DNA from: Arcobacter sp. CECT 8983
Lineage (GTDB): Bacteria; Campylobacterota; Campylobacteria; Campylobacterales; Arcobacteraceae
Direction of reading: 5' to 3'
NCBI RefSeq assembly: GCF_004118855.1
Contig: NZ_PDKF01000004.1
Coordinates: 792,470 to 856,469, forward strand
Length of the DNA: 64,000 nt
Shown here: positions 16,916 to 25,561 of the stretch, in pieces
How the letters are laid out: each line of letters opens with the position of its first letter
Position numbering within the stretch: the first letter of the stretch is position 1
Program-made: the position numbers and the translations under genes
Notes under the pieces: generated by a model
The model's database searches: none
Seen by the model: the letters and a program-made list of their open reading frames with translations, nothing else
What the model was told of the DNA's origin: nothing

Positions 16916-18625
16916 ATGAAAACAAATATATTAAAAAAACTATTATTACTATCTTTTCTTTTAGTTAGTATCATTTCAAATACATTTGCAGAAGATAATG
17001 TTTCTATGTCAATAGATGAGATTCAAACAGTAAAAAAAGAGGGCAACTTTTTTACTACTGTATATGGGTATTCTCAGGCAGAAGATTTTAATAGTCATAA
17101 GTGGCGAGTTGTTGAAGTAGTTTTTAGAGACCAAGATTCTAATAGTATATTGTTAGAAACTGAAACAGATAAAAGAGGTATGTGGGAAATTGTTGATGCA
17201 GATATCTCTTCTTTATCTGATGGTGAAATTGCTATTGAAGCAACAATGATTAATGATTATGGTGATATTTTAAGTTCAGTTACTTCAAGTGAAATAAAAG
17301 ATACAAGTTTTAGTTTATATGAATTTCTTAAAAATAATATTGCAACTTCAATTTTTATATTAATGGTTGTTTTACTTCTTTTAGGTTTTCCTATGAAAAT
17401 CCCATTAATTGCAGGAACAACTTTCGGTATATATTTACTTTTTGATTCTGATTTTTCAAAAATGCAATTTATGGTACAACAAATGATGGCAGGAATTAGG
17501 CCAGCTGCTTTAATTGCTGTACCTATGTTTATACTTTCTGCTGATATTATGACAAGAGGACATTCTGCTGAAAAGTTAATCGACCTTGTAATGGCTTTTG
17601 TAAGACATATAAAAGGTGGACTTGCCATAAGTACTGCAGGAGCTTGTACAATGTTTGGTGCTGTTTCAGGTTCAACTCAAGCAACAGTAGTTGCAATTGG
17701 TTCTCCTCTTAGACCAAGACTTAAAAAAGGTGGATATAAGGATTCATTTATATTAGCACTTATTGTAAATTCTAGTGATATCGCATTTTTAATTCCACCA
17801 AGTATTGGGATGATTATTTATGGAATTGTTGCAAAAACTTCTATTCCTGAACTATTTATTGCAGGAATTGGTCCAGGGCTTTTAATCTTAGCACTGTTTT
17901 CTATTTATAGTATTATTTATGCATATAGACACAATATTCCAACAGAGCCAAAAGCTTCATGGAAAGAACGATTTACAGCTTTATATAAAGCCCTTTGGCC
18001 TTTAGGTTTTCCTGCAATTATCGTAGGTGGTATTTTTGGTGGAATTTTTAGTCCAACAGAAGCTGCTGCTGTAAGTGTTGCTTATGCAATATTCTTAGAA
18101 GGTTTTATTTTTAAAACTATGAAACTAAAAGATTTTTATGCAACGGCAAAATCTACAGGGTTAGTAACAGCAGTTGTATTTATCTTAGTGGGGGCTGGAG
18201 CTGGTTTTGCTTGGGTTTTATCTTTTGCACAAGTTCCTCAAGAGATATTAGGTTCAATTGGAATTAATGAGATGGGACCATATGGAGTTCTTGCAGTTAT
18301 CTCAATAGCCTTCTTTGTTGGTTGTATGTTTGTTGATCCAATCGTTGTTATTTTAGTTTTAGTACCAATCTTTGCACCTGTAGTAACTGCAGTTGGTCTG
18401 GACCCAGTACTTGTAGGAACTATTATTACTCTTCAAGTTGCAATTGGTTCAGCAACTCCACCATTTGGTTGTGATATATTTACGGCAATAGCAGTATTTA
18501 AAAGACCTTATATTGAAGTTATAAAAGGTACACCACCATTTATTTTTATTCTTTTAAGTGTATCTGTGGCATTGATTTTCTTCCCACAAATTGCACTATT
18601 TTTAAGGGATGTTGCTTTTAGATAA
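16916..18625 (+). CDS. dctM: TRAP transporter large permease (DctM family) with exported N-terminal domain
   Basis: A 569-residue protein, about 140 residues longer than a standard DctM. Residues 1-25 look like a cleavable signal peptide (SNTFA|EDN). Residues 26-135 form an Ig- or beta-sandwich-like region (TTVYGYSQAED, HKWRVVEVVFRDQDS, RGMWEIVDADI). A normal DctM follows from about 145: GFPMKIPLIAGT, FGAVSGSTQATVVAIGSPL, LIPPSIGMIIYGI, and GSATPPFGCDIFT. DctM is the ion-coupled translocation subunit. The extra domain should face the periplasm, where it could contact the binding protein. 9 bp after dctQ. Confidence 0.9.
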   Translation: MKTNILKKLLLLSFLLVSIISNTFAEDNVSMSIDEIQTVKKEGNFFTTVYGYSQAEDFNSHKWRVVEVVFRDQDSNSILLETETDKRGMWEIVDADISSLSDGEIAIEATMINDYGDILSSVTSSEIKDTSFSLYEFLKNNIATSIFILMVVLLLLGFPMKIPLIAGTTFGIYLLFDSDFSKMQFMVQQMMAGIRPAALIAVPMFILSADIMTRGHSAEKLIDLVMAFVRHIKGGLAISTAGACTMFGAVSGSTQATVVAIGSPLRPRLKKGGYKDSFILALIVNSSDIAFLIPPSIGMIIYGIVAKTSIPELFIAGIGPGLLILALFSIYSIIYAYRHNIPTEPKASWKERFTALYKALWPLGFPAIIVGGIFGGIFSPTEAAAVSVAYAIFLEGFIFKTMKLKDFYATAKSTGLVTAVVFILVGAGAGFAWVLSFAQVPQEILGSIGINEMGPYGVLAVISIAFFVGCMFVDPIVVILVLVPIFAPVVTAVGLDPVLVGTIITLQVAIGSATPPFGCDIFTAIAVFKRPYIEVIKGTPPFIFILLSVSVALIFFPQIALFLRDVAFR

Positions 18626-18654
18626 TATGTAGAGTTAATAAGTAAGGAATATAA

Positions 18655-19095
18655 ATGTTTACAAAAATACTAGTTCCATTGGATGGTTCTGATAAATCTT
18701 TTGAAGCTTTAGACATGGCATGTAATGTTGCTAAAAAATATGATGCGGAAGTATTTTTACTTTCTGTATTTAGAAAATATAGTTTTATGGAAGGTTCTTT
18801 TGTTTCATTTAATAGTAGTGTTGATAAAGATAATTTTGAAGATGCTTTAAGAGATGCTTCTAAAGAGATTGTATCTGAAGGAAAAGAGATATTAAAAAAC
18901 AATGATGTAACAAAAGTAAGAGCTTTTGTTAGAATGGGTGCTGCTGCAAAAGAGATTCTAAAGTTTGCTAAAGAAAATAATATTGATTTGATTATTATTG
19001 GTTCAAAGGGGCAAGGAGAGCTTTCTGGATACTTATTAGGTGGAGTTTCTCATAAGGTTACAGGATTAGCTAAGTGTCCAGTGATGGTTGTATAA
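18655..19095 (+). CDS. Universal stress protein (UspA family)
   Basis: A 146-residue alpha/beta UspA domain: KILVPLDGSDKSFEALDMA at the start and the ATP-binding pattern IIIGSKGQGELSGYLLGGVSHKV at the end, so it probably binds ATP. It is 29 bp downstream of dctM. In the Halomonas ectoine TRAP system a Usp (TeaD) in the same operon regulates the transporter, so a similar role is likely here. Confidence 0.9.
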   Translation: MFTKILVPLDGSDKSFEALDMACNVAKKYDAEVFLLSVFRKYSFMEGSFVSFNSSVDKDNFEDALRDASKEIVSEGKEILKNNDVTKVRAFVRMGAAAKEILKFAKENNIDLIIIGSKGQGELSGYLLGGVSHKVTGLAKCPVMVV

Positions 19096-19119
19096 TTTAG
19101 AAATATTGATATTTTATGG

Positions 19120-19125
19120 TATAAT
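19120..19125 (+). promoter_or_regulatory. -10 box for thiI
   Basis: TATAAT in the context ATGGTATAATCGCGC, 33 bases before the thiI start. No -35 at normal spacing. The same TATAATCGC context occurs before the ABC-F gene. Confidence 0.6.
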
Positions 19126-19158
19126 CGCGCCTTTATAAAATAATAAGGTATTTAAATA

Positions 19159-20625
19159 ATGAGCGAATCAAAAGCAAAGACGCAAAAGTTTATTGTTAAG
19201 TTTTTTCCAGAAGTAATGGTAAAAGGAAGTAAAGCAAAAAGGCAAATGATTGACCAGCTTTATAGTAACATAAGAACAATACTAGAGCGAATTAGCAAGA
19301 ATATTGAATATAAAAAGTTTTTTGATAAAATTGAAATTGTATGTCCTATTGATGTAGTTGTAGAAGTTAGAGAAAGCTTATTGAATACTTCAGGAATAGA
19401 GCTTGTTTTAGAAGCCTTACAGTTTGATAATGTTTCAACAATTGATGAAATGAAAGAGATAGTAAATAAGTGTACTGCAAAGGAAATACAAGGTAAAAGT
19501 TTTGTTGTAAGAGCAAAAAGAACAGGACAACAAGAGTTTAAATCAACTGATATGGAAAGAAATATTGGTGGCTATATGCTAGCACAAAATCCAAACTCAA
19601 AAGGTGTTGATTTAAGAAATGCAGAAGTTACTATTAATATAGAACTTATTCATAAACAGTTAAATATTATTACGCAAAAATACCAAGGTTTATCAGGTTT
19701 TCCTATTGGAACACAAGGTGATATTTTATCCCTTATGTCAGGTGGTTTTGATTCAACTATAGCTTCATATTTGACTATGAAAAGAGGAATTAAAACACAT
19801 TTTGTTTTCTTTAATCTTGGTGGAATTGCTCATGAAATAGGTGTTAAACAAGTTGCTTATTATCTTTGGAATAAATATGGAAGTTCTCATAGAATAACTT
19901 TTACATCTGTTCCTTTTGAAGATGTTGTAACAGAAATTTTCAATTCAACAAGCCAATCATATATGGGTGTAACACTAAAAAGACTTATGCTGATGGCTTC
20001 TGAAAAAATTGCTGATAAAATGGGAATTGAAGCACTTCTTACAGGAGAAAGTGTTGCTCAAGTATCAAGTCAAACTTTAAGAAACCTTGCCTTAATTGAC
20101 CAAGTTACTAATAAACTTGTATTAAGACCATTGGCAACAATGAATAAACCTGAAATTATGGAAATGGCAAATAAAATTGGAACTAGAAGATTCGCAGAAA
20201 CTATGCCAGAATATTGTGGTGTAATTTCACAAAATCCAATTACGCATGGTTCTTTTTCTAGAATGGAAAAAGAAGCAGAAAAATTCAATTATGAAGTTTT
20301 AGATAAAGCTGTTGAAAATGCAATTACAATCAATGTAGATGACATTGATGAAGATGTTAATGATATAGGACAAGTTGATATTGTAAATGATATCTCAAGT
20401 GGTGAATATACAATTATTGATATTAGACAAAATGATGATTGTATTGAAACTTCTTGTGAAACTATAAAAATACCGTTTTTCAAATTAAAGTCTCAATTTG
20501 AGAAACTTCCTCAAGACAAACAATATCTTTTTTATTGTGACAAAGGTATTTTAAGTCAATTACATGCTCAGTATTTAATTGACTCTAAGGGATATAAAAA
20601 TATTAAAGTGTATAGACCACAGTAG
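19159..20625 (+). CDS. thiI: tRNA 4-thiouridine synthase / sulfurtransferase ThiI with rhodanese domain
   Basis: A 488-residue ThiI. It has an N-terminal ferredoxin-like and THUMP region (about 10-175), a PP-loop at 194-199 (SGGFDS) that adenylates tRNA U8, C353 in PEYCGVISQ, and a C-terminal rhodanese domain (about 400-488) with active-site C460 in FYCDKGILSQ. These match E. coli Cys344 and Cys456. It makes s4U8 in tRNA, a near-UV photosensor, and can supply sulfur for thiamine thiazole synthesis. Monocistronic, with its own -10 and a terminator over its stop. Confidence 0.95.
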   Translation: MSESKAKTQKFIVKFFPEVMVKGSKAKRQMIDQLYSNIRTILERISKNIEYKKFFDKIEIVCPIDVVVEVRESLLNTSGIELVLEALQFDNVSTIDEMKEIVNKCTAKEIQGKSFVVRAKRTGQQEFKSTDMERNIGGYMLAQNPNSKGVDLRNAEVTINIELIHKQLNIITQKYQGLSGFPIGTQGDILSLMSGGFDSTIASYLTMKRGIKTHFVFFNLGGIAHEIGVKQVAYYLWNKYGSSHRITFTSVPFEDVVTEIFNSTSQSYMGVTLKRLMLMASEKIADKMGIEALLTGESVAQVSSQTLRNLALIDQVTNKLVLRPLATMNKPEIMEMANKIGTRRFAETMPEYCGVISQNPITHGSFSRMEKEAEKFNYEVLDKAVENAITINVDDIDEDVNDIGQVDIVNDISSGEYTIIDIRQNDDCIETSCETIKIPFFKLKSQFEKLPQDKQYLFYCDKGILSQLHAQYLIDSKGYKNIKVYRPQ

Positions 20626-20633
20626 GTCTATAC
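20610..20633. terminator. Terminator hairpin spanning the thiI stop
   Basis: GTATAGACC-acagta-GGTCTATAC, perfect 9-bp arms, with the TAG stop in the loop, followed by TTTATTT. It also serves the converging lipocalin gene. Confidence 0.75.
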
Positions 20634-20641
20634 TTTATTTA

Positions 20642-21154
20642 CTATTCTTGAATTGTCCAAATAAGTTTAGATAAATCATAGTCTAAAGACTCTAATTTTT
20701 TTAAAATCTTCTCTTTTGTATCTTCATCTAAGTTCTTTGTTCTAGATAAAATCCATAGATACTCTTTACTTGGTTCACTAATTACTGCATAAGAGTAGTC
20801 TTCATCAAGCATTATAATCCAATAATCTCCATAAAAAGGCCAGAAAAAAGAGACTTTTAATTTAGAGTTTGTATTATCTACAGCATAGGCTTCTCCTACT
20901 GCTTTAGACTTTTCACCAGTAGTTATTTTAGTACACCTATTGATAACTTCAATTTTATCATCTTCTTTAAGACTATATGTTGCAGTTACATTTTTACAAT
21001 CTTTTTCAAACTTGTGTTCATATCTTGCTATTTCATACCATGAACCAAGATATCTGTCTAGATCTACACTTGGTACACTTTTGATGTTTGGATCTTTATA
21101 TGAACAAGCAGTAAATAAAAATATTGTAAATATACTAAGAAATAAATATTTCAT
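20642..21154 (-). CDS. Lipocalin family lipoprotein (Blc-like), copy 1
   Basis: A 170-residue lipoprotein: signal peptide with lipobox FTAC (Cys17), then the lipocalin motif RYLGSWYEIARYEHKFE, CKNVTATYSL, VINRCTK, and WPFYGDYWIIMLDEDYSYAVI...LWILSRT, all in Blc order. Blc-type outer-membrane lipocalins bind fatty acids or lysophospholipids. A very strong Shine-Dalgarno (AAGGGGGG) precedes the ATG. It is a paralogue of the lipocalin at 37396..37935, which sits in the stress cluster. Confidence 0.9.
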   Translation of the reverse strand: MKYLFLSIFTIFLFTACSYKDPNIKSVPSVDLDRYLGSWYEIARYEHKFEKDCKNVTATYSLKEDDKIEVINRCTKITTGEKSKAVGEAYAVDNTNSKLKVSFFWPFYGDYWIIMLDEDYSYAVISEPSKEYLWILSRTKNLDEDTKEKILKKLESLDYDLSKLIWTIQE

Positions 21155-21223
21155 TTTAATTTCCCCCCTTTTGATATTAGTATATATAAAAATAGTGTTT
21201 CTTTGTAGATATTTTATAGTAAT

Positions 21224-21952
21224 TTATAGAAACTCTGTCATATATGTTCTATACAAAAGGGGAACAAAGTTTTGTTGACATTTTCTATTTTCTCTTGTTT
21301 GTATTGCAACTGCTTCAAAAAAAGTAGTCCAAAGTTTTCTAAACTTTTCTTCATTTTGTGATAGTTTTGGTTCTTCAAAATAAGCAATATTTTGAACACC
21401 TAAATATTCATTATTTTTTATGAAAGCAAGTTTTCTATTTATATCATGGATAATATAGTTTTGATTGTTTAATCTTTTTAAAAAATGTTTGCCTAAAAAA
21501 TAAACTACATTAAACTTTGTTTCTATTTTTGCATATAAAGTTCCATCCTCAAGCTCTTCAAATCTAGTAAAACCATACATTTTATGAACATGCCTAAATA
21601 GTTCTTTTTCTAAGTTTTGTAAATAGAAAACTTCCTTTTGGTTTATATTAAAAAGTTCATTACTATCTTTAAAGCCCAAAATAATATATTTTAGAAGCTC
21701 TAATTCAAACTCTTTTGTATCACACATAAAAATATTAAGTATTAGTTCAAAACATTTTTTTGGAAACTTCTTTTTAATAGCTTCTAAGACTTTAAAGCTT
21801 TTTTCTTTGTCTTCTTTTATTTCTACTATCTCATCTAAAAGTAGGGTGTCTGGAACTTTACTTACAATTTCTTTTGGTTGTAGTTTTTCATAATATACCT
21901 CATAAACTAAAGTTAAAAATCCTTCAAAGGTTTTGTCATATACTAAAATCAT
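21224..21952 (-). CDS. TIGR03915 / DUF4130 family putative DNA repair protein
   Basis: A 242-residue protein matching the family that always pairs with the radical-SAM DNA repair protein upstream: VYDKTFEGFLTLVYE at the start, DSNELFNINQKEVFYLQNLEKELFRHVHKMYGFTRFEEL in the middle, GKHFLKRLNNQNYIIHDINRKLAF, and a C-terminal FRKLWTTFFEAVAIQTRENRKCQQNFVPLLYRTYMTEFL. Its ATG overlaps the radical-SAM stop. In other bacteria this domain is often fused to uracil-DNA glycosylase. The reaction is unknown. Confidence 0.85.
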   Translation of the reverse strand: MILVYDKTFEGFLTLVYEVYYEKLQPKEIVSKVPDTLLLDEIVEIKEDKEKSFKVLEAIKKKFPKKCFELILNIFMCDTKEFELELLKYIILGFKDSNELFNINQKEVFYLQNLEKELFRHVHKMYGFTRFEELEDGTLYAKIETKFNVVYFLGKHFLKRLNNQNYIIHDINRKLAFIKNNEYLGVQNIAYFEEPKLSQNEEKFRKLWTTFFEAVAIQTRENRKCQQNFVPLLYRTYMTEFL

Positions 21953-23190
21953 AATTCACCTGTAATATGACTGTAGTTTATATCAAATAGTGAGGGTTGT
22001 ATTATCTTTTTTTTAGGTGGTGCAATTATTGCTTGTTTAATATCTTCTTTATAAAAAGCAGTTTTACTATTGTACTTTCCCTTACAAGTTATAAAATATT
22101 TAGCTCTTTTTAGGGATATCTTTAACTTCTTTAAATCCTCAAAATCTAAGGATTTAAATCTTCTAGCTTTTAAAATTTTAAATACACCCCTTACGCCAAT
22201 TCCTGGAATTCTAAGAAGTTCATCTTTACTAGCTTTGTTTATTTCCATTGGGAAATATTGTAAGTTTAAAAGAGCCCATGAGGTTTTTGGGTCTACTTCT
22301 TCATCTAAATCTGGGAACTCATCACTTACTATTTCATCATAAGAAAAGTCATAAAATCTTAAAAGCCAATCAGCTTGATAAAGTCTATGTTCCCTTAAAA
22401 GTGGTGGTTTATTTATTATTGCAGGAAGGTTTTTATCATCATTTACTGGAATATAAGCACTATAGTAGACTCTTTTTAACAAGGCTTTATCATATAAAAC
22501 AGAACTAAGTTTTAGAATGTCTTTGTCACTTTCAGGAGTTGCTCCAACTATTAGTTGAGTACTCATTCCTATAGGTTTTGTATCTTTTTCCAAGCTAATA
22601 TCTCTAGCATACTTCAACGGTTGAAGAACACTCTCTTTTGTTTTATTTGGTGCTAAAAGTTTTAAAGACTTATCACTTGGAAGTTCTATATTTGAGCTTA
22701 CTCTATTTGCTAGGGCAACTATTTGTTCTATTATTTTCTCATCAGTACCAGGTATTAATTTTACATGAATATAGCCATTGAAATGGTATTCTTTTCTTAA
22801 TATTCTAAGTGCTCTTAATATCAAGTTTGAAGTATGGTCTTCACTATCAATTATTCCAGAACTTAAAAAAAGACCTTCGATATAGTTTCTTTTGTAAAAA
22901 TTGATTGTGATATCAGCAAGTTCTCTTGGTGCAAAAGCAGCTCTTTTTATTTCATTACTTTTTTTATTTATACAATAAGCACAATCATATATGCAGAAAT
23001 TTGTCAAAAGTACTTTTAATAAAGAAACACATCTTCCATCAGCAGTAAAGGTATGACATATACCACTATTATGTGTTGCTCCTAGTTCACCAGTTTTGTG
23101 ATTATTATCACTTCCACTAGAACTACAACTTACATCATATTTTGCACTATCTGCAAGTATTTGCATCTTTTCATAAATATCTTTTCTCAT
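21949..23190 (-). CDS. Putative DNA modification/repair radical SAM protein (TIGR03916 family)
   Basis: A 413-residue protein with the radical SAM cluster motif C66-IYD-C70-AY-C73, preceded by a Cys-containing stretch (CHTFTADGRCVSLLK). FLSSGI, IKLIPGTD and MSTQLIVGATPESD follow in TIM-barrel order. The C-terminus has a helix-hairpin-helix DNA-binding motif (INKASKDELLRIPGIGVRGVFKILKARR, about 320-347), which implies a DNA or nucleotide substrate. It overlaps its DUF4130 partner by 4 bp. The chemistry of this pair is not established. Confidence 0.9.
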   Translation of the reverse strand: MRKDIYEKMQILADSAKYDVSCSSSGSDNNHKTGELGATHNSGICHTFTADGRCVSLLKVLLTNFCIYDCAYCINKKSNEIKRAAFAPRELADITINFYKRNYIEGLFLSSGIIDSEDHTSNLILRALRILRKEYHFNGYIHVKLIPGTDEKIIEQIVALANRVSSNIELPSDKSLKLLAPNKTKESVLQPLKYARDISLEKDTKPIGMSTQLIVGATPESDKDILKLSSVLYDKALLKRVYYSAYIPVNDDKNLPAIINKPPLLREHRLYQADWLLRFYDFSYDEIVSDEFPDLDEEVDPKTSWALLNLQYFPMEINKASKDELLRIPGIGVRGVFKILKARRFKSLDFEDLKKLKISLKRAKYFITCKGKYNSKTAFYKEDIKQAIIAPPKKKIIQPSLFDINYSHITGEL

Positions 23191-23273
23191 AAAGATATTT
23201 TAACTTAAAATATTTGCATAATGTTTTTTTATTACAATTTGTAATATTTTACTAGAGTCTATAGAGTAAAAGC

Positions 23274-23300
23274 AAAACTACCAAAGTTTATGGTAGTTTT
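23274..23300 (-). terminator. Terminator after the 25-residue peptide gene
   Basis: Perfect 10-bp arms AAAACTACCA / TGGTAGTTTT with a 7-base loop, and an interrupted T tract on the minus strand. It lies 22 bp after the peptide stop and separates it from the radical-SAM gene. Confidence 0.65.
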
Positions 23301-23322
23301 ACTTATTAGGAATTATATTGTC

Positions 23323-23400
23323 TTAAAAGCTAGCGCTAATAAAACCAATAGCTGCAAAAGATACAGCTATTAAAACAATTAGATTTCTTAGAAAACTCAT
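23323..23400 (-). CDS. Small membrane peptide (25 aa) downstream of the NhaA-linked histidine kinase
   Basis: ATG at 23400 is preceded by GAAGGAG at a 5-base spacing, one of the best ribosome-binding sites in the window. The peptide begins MSFLRNLIVLIAV and ends GFISASF, and is a single hydrophobic helix with one Arg near the N-terminus. Its stop is followed by a hairpin terminator. A TATAAT box and a TTGACA box lie just upstream, so it has its own promoter. No family is recognised. Its place behind nhaA and a two-component system suggests a small regulator or subunit; this is inference. Confidence 0.6.
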   Translation of the reverse strand: MSFLRNLIVLIAVSFAAIGFISASF

Positions 23401-23466
23401 ACTATCTCCTTCAATAAAACTAATTATATTTTATATGATAAGTGTCAATATCCCAATATACATTTA

Positions 23467-23484
23467 CTTGACAAAAACTTGACA
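23467..23484. promoter_or_regulatory. Candidate OmpR-type operator upstream of the membrane peptide gene
   Basis: CTTGACA-aaaa-CTTGACA is an exact heptamer repeat with an 11-bp period, the spacing at which OmpR-family dimers bind. It sits just after the histidine kinase stop. The same 7-4-7 arrangement appears upstream of nhaA at 27004..27021. Confidence 0.45.
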
Positions 23485-23487
23485 ATT

Positions 23488-24882
23488 TTAATTTTTAAAA
23501 GTAATTGAGAAAATATTGTATGGTTTGTTATATTTATAATCAAGTTTAAACTCATGCATTTGAATTATCTTATTTACAATATTTAATCCTAATCCATGAC
23601 CTAATTGTTGATTTGGTTCCCTTGTAAAAGGTTGGGTATAATAAATAAGATCACTTGTAAGTTTTTTTGCAATATTTTTAACCTCAATCTTATTTTCAGT
23701 AGCTTCAATTATAATTGGGTATTCCTGCGCATATTTCATTGCATTGTCAATTAAGTTTTTAAGTGCAATTGTTAAATAATATTTATCTGCAAGTATGTTA
23801 AAGTCCTCTTTTATAATAACTTCTACCTTTGATTCATCATCAATAGAGAGTTTAGATAATGATTCAAGAATCAAGCTACTAGTTTTAAACTTTGAAGAGT
23901 TGATTTTTGCAAAATTTAATTTCTCTCTTTGTAATAGTTTGCTTGTAAGTTCTTCTATGTCTATGAAAACTTTATTTAGGCTATCTATTTGTTTATCATC
24001 TTTGTTTTGTCTTAAATTTTCAAGTACAAATTTAGCTTTTGAAATTGGTGTTTTTAATTCATGACTTATATTTCTTAAAAGCTCTTCCCTTGAATGAATA
24101 ATATCACTTTGCTTTTCAAGGTATGAATTTAGATTATGTGTTATTTCACTTAATTCATTGTTCTTACCAATGTCTATTTTAATAGTAGTTTCATCATCTT
24201 TAAAAAGCTGTAAAGTACCTTTGTTTAGTTTGTCAAGCTTGTCTTTTATCTGTTTTGTAATACGTGATGAGATGATAGATGATAAAAGAAATGCAATAAT
24301 AAAAAGTATAACTACTTCAACTTTTATTGTATCTATAAATTGATTTCGTTTCTTTTCTGTTTTATCTAATTTAGTTTGAAGATAATCTATCTCTTCTTTT
24401 AAAAGTTTATCTATTTTAAGACTTATATTTTCAAATTTTTTATTAAAATTATCAAAAGCTATTTTTTCATTTTTGCTTACTAAAATAAGCTTATATAATT
24501 GGTATTTTATTAGATTTTCAATCTCTTCAAAATATTTAAATATTTGCTGTATGTTTTGTTTTTCAATTGTTGATTCAGAGTTATCTATTGTCTTTTTCTT
24601 CTTAATAATCAACTTTTTAAAAAGTTCATCTGATTTTTTTAGACGTTTTTTCACTACTTCTATCTTTTCATAATCAGTTACAATATCCAAAACAATCCAA
24701 GAAAAAGAGTTGTTATACTCTTTTAGTTTTTCAACTCTTCTTATTTGGTCATATCTGTGTATTTGATTTTTATGTATTTCACTTAGATTAAAAATTGTAT
24801 AAAAAAATACTCCTATTATTGATAGCATAATAAGTAGTATCAAAGAAAATGATATAAAAAGTCTTTGTCTAATTGTTATCAC
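23488..24882 (-). CDS. Sensor histidine kinase linked to NhaA
   Basis: A 464-residue membrane kinase: TM1 about 9-30, a helical, Lys/Glu-rich periplasmic region about 35-185, TM2 about 188-206, HAMP about 206-255, then HisKA with H274 in NISHELKTP, N box N380 (NLIDNAMKYA) and G2 box GHGLGLNIV (428-436). The G1 region is weakly conserved. Its ATG lies 14 bp inside the response regulator gene, so the pair is translationally coupled. Being downstream of nhaA suggests it responds to pH, Na+ or envelope state; the signal is not known. Similar in layout to H. pylori ArsS. Confidence 0.9.
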   Translation of the reverse strand: MITIRQRLFISFSLILLIMLSIIGVFFYTIFNLSEIHKNQIHRYDQIRRVEKLKEYNNSFSWIVLDIVTDYEKIEVVKKRLKKSDELFKKLIIKKKKTIDNSESTIEKQNIQQIFKYFEEIENLIKYQLYKLILVSKNEKIAFDNFNKKFENISLKIDKLLKEEIDYLQTKLDKTEKKRNQFIDTIKVEVVILFIIAFLLSSIISSRITKQIKDKLDKLNKGTLQLFKDDETTIKIDIGKNNELSEITHNLNSYLEKQSDIIHSREELLRNISHELKTPISKAKFVLENLRQNKDDKQIDSLNKVFIDIEELTSKLLQREKLNFAKINSSKFKTSSLILESLSKLSIDDESKVEVIIKEDFNILADKYYLTIALKNLIDNAMKYAQEYPIIIEATENKIEVKNIAKKLTSDLIYYTQPFTREPNQQLGHGLGLNIVNKIIQMHEFKLDYKYNKPYNIFSITFKN

Positions 24883-25549
24883 AAAATTTATACCCTATAC
24901 CCCAAATTGATTTGATATATATTGATTCCTTTGAATCATCATTTATTTTAAATCTAATATTACTAACATGCATATCGATAGTTCTATTTTTTGTATCTTC
25001 TTTTAATGAAGTTTGATTTATGATATCTTCCCTTGATACAACTTTGTTTATATTTTCAATAAACATAAAAAAGATTTCTGCTTCTATTTTTGTAAATTCA
25101 ATTTGTTGATTTTCTAAGAAGACACTTCTTTTATTTAAATCAATTCTTAAATCATTTATTTGAAGTTCTTCACTATCTTTATATCTTTTAAGTGTTGCAT
25201 CAATTCTTAGAACTAACTCTCTTGGTTCATAAGGTTTAGATAAGTAATCATCAGCTCCTAATTCAAAGCCATAGATTTTATTTCCTATATCATCCCTTGC
25301 AGTTGAGATGATAATAGGTATATTTTTAATTTTCTTTATTTTTTTGAAAAGGTCAAAGCCATCCATTCTAGGAAGGGATAAATCTAAAATAACAATAGAG
25401 TATTTTGCGTGATTTTCTTCAAACTCTTTCAATGCTTCAAAAGGTTCTGAATATACAATACAATTATAATTATAATCTTTTAGAAATGTGCTTATAAGTT
25501 CTTGTAGTTCGATATTGTCTTCAATCAATAGAACACTTTTACTTTTCAC
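24869..25549 (-). CDS. OmpR/PhoB family response regulator linked to NhaA
   Basis: A 226-residue regulator: receiver domain with acidic pocket (LIEDN), phospho-acceptor D56 in VILDLSLPRMDG and the conserved lysine in YLSKPYEPREL, then a winged-helix DNA-binding domain ending RTIDMHVSNIRFKI...YIKSIWGIGYKF. It starts 12 bp after the nhaA stop. Repeats with an 11-bp period upstream of nhaA and upstream of the peptide gene are candidate binding sites. Confidence 0.92.
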   Translation of the reverse strand: MKSKSVLLIEDNIELQELISTFLKDYNYNCIVYSEPFEALKEFEENHAKYSIVILDLSLPRMDGFDLFKKIKKIKNIPIIISTARDDIGNKIYGFELGADDYLSKPYEPRELVLRIDATLKRYKDSEELQINDLRIDLNKRSVFLENQQIEFTKIEAEIFFMFIENINKVVSREDIINQTSLKEDTKNRTIDMHVSNIRFKINDDSKESIYIKSIWGIGYKFCDNN

Positions 25550-25561
25550 TTTTAACCTTTA

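Noticed and set aside
17257..17628. 123-codon minus-strand frame inside dctM
   Set aside because: Antisense of the DctM coding region, no RBS or domain.
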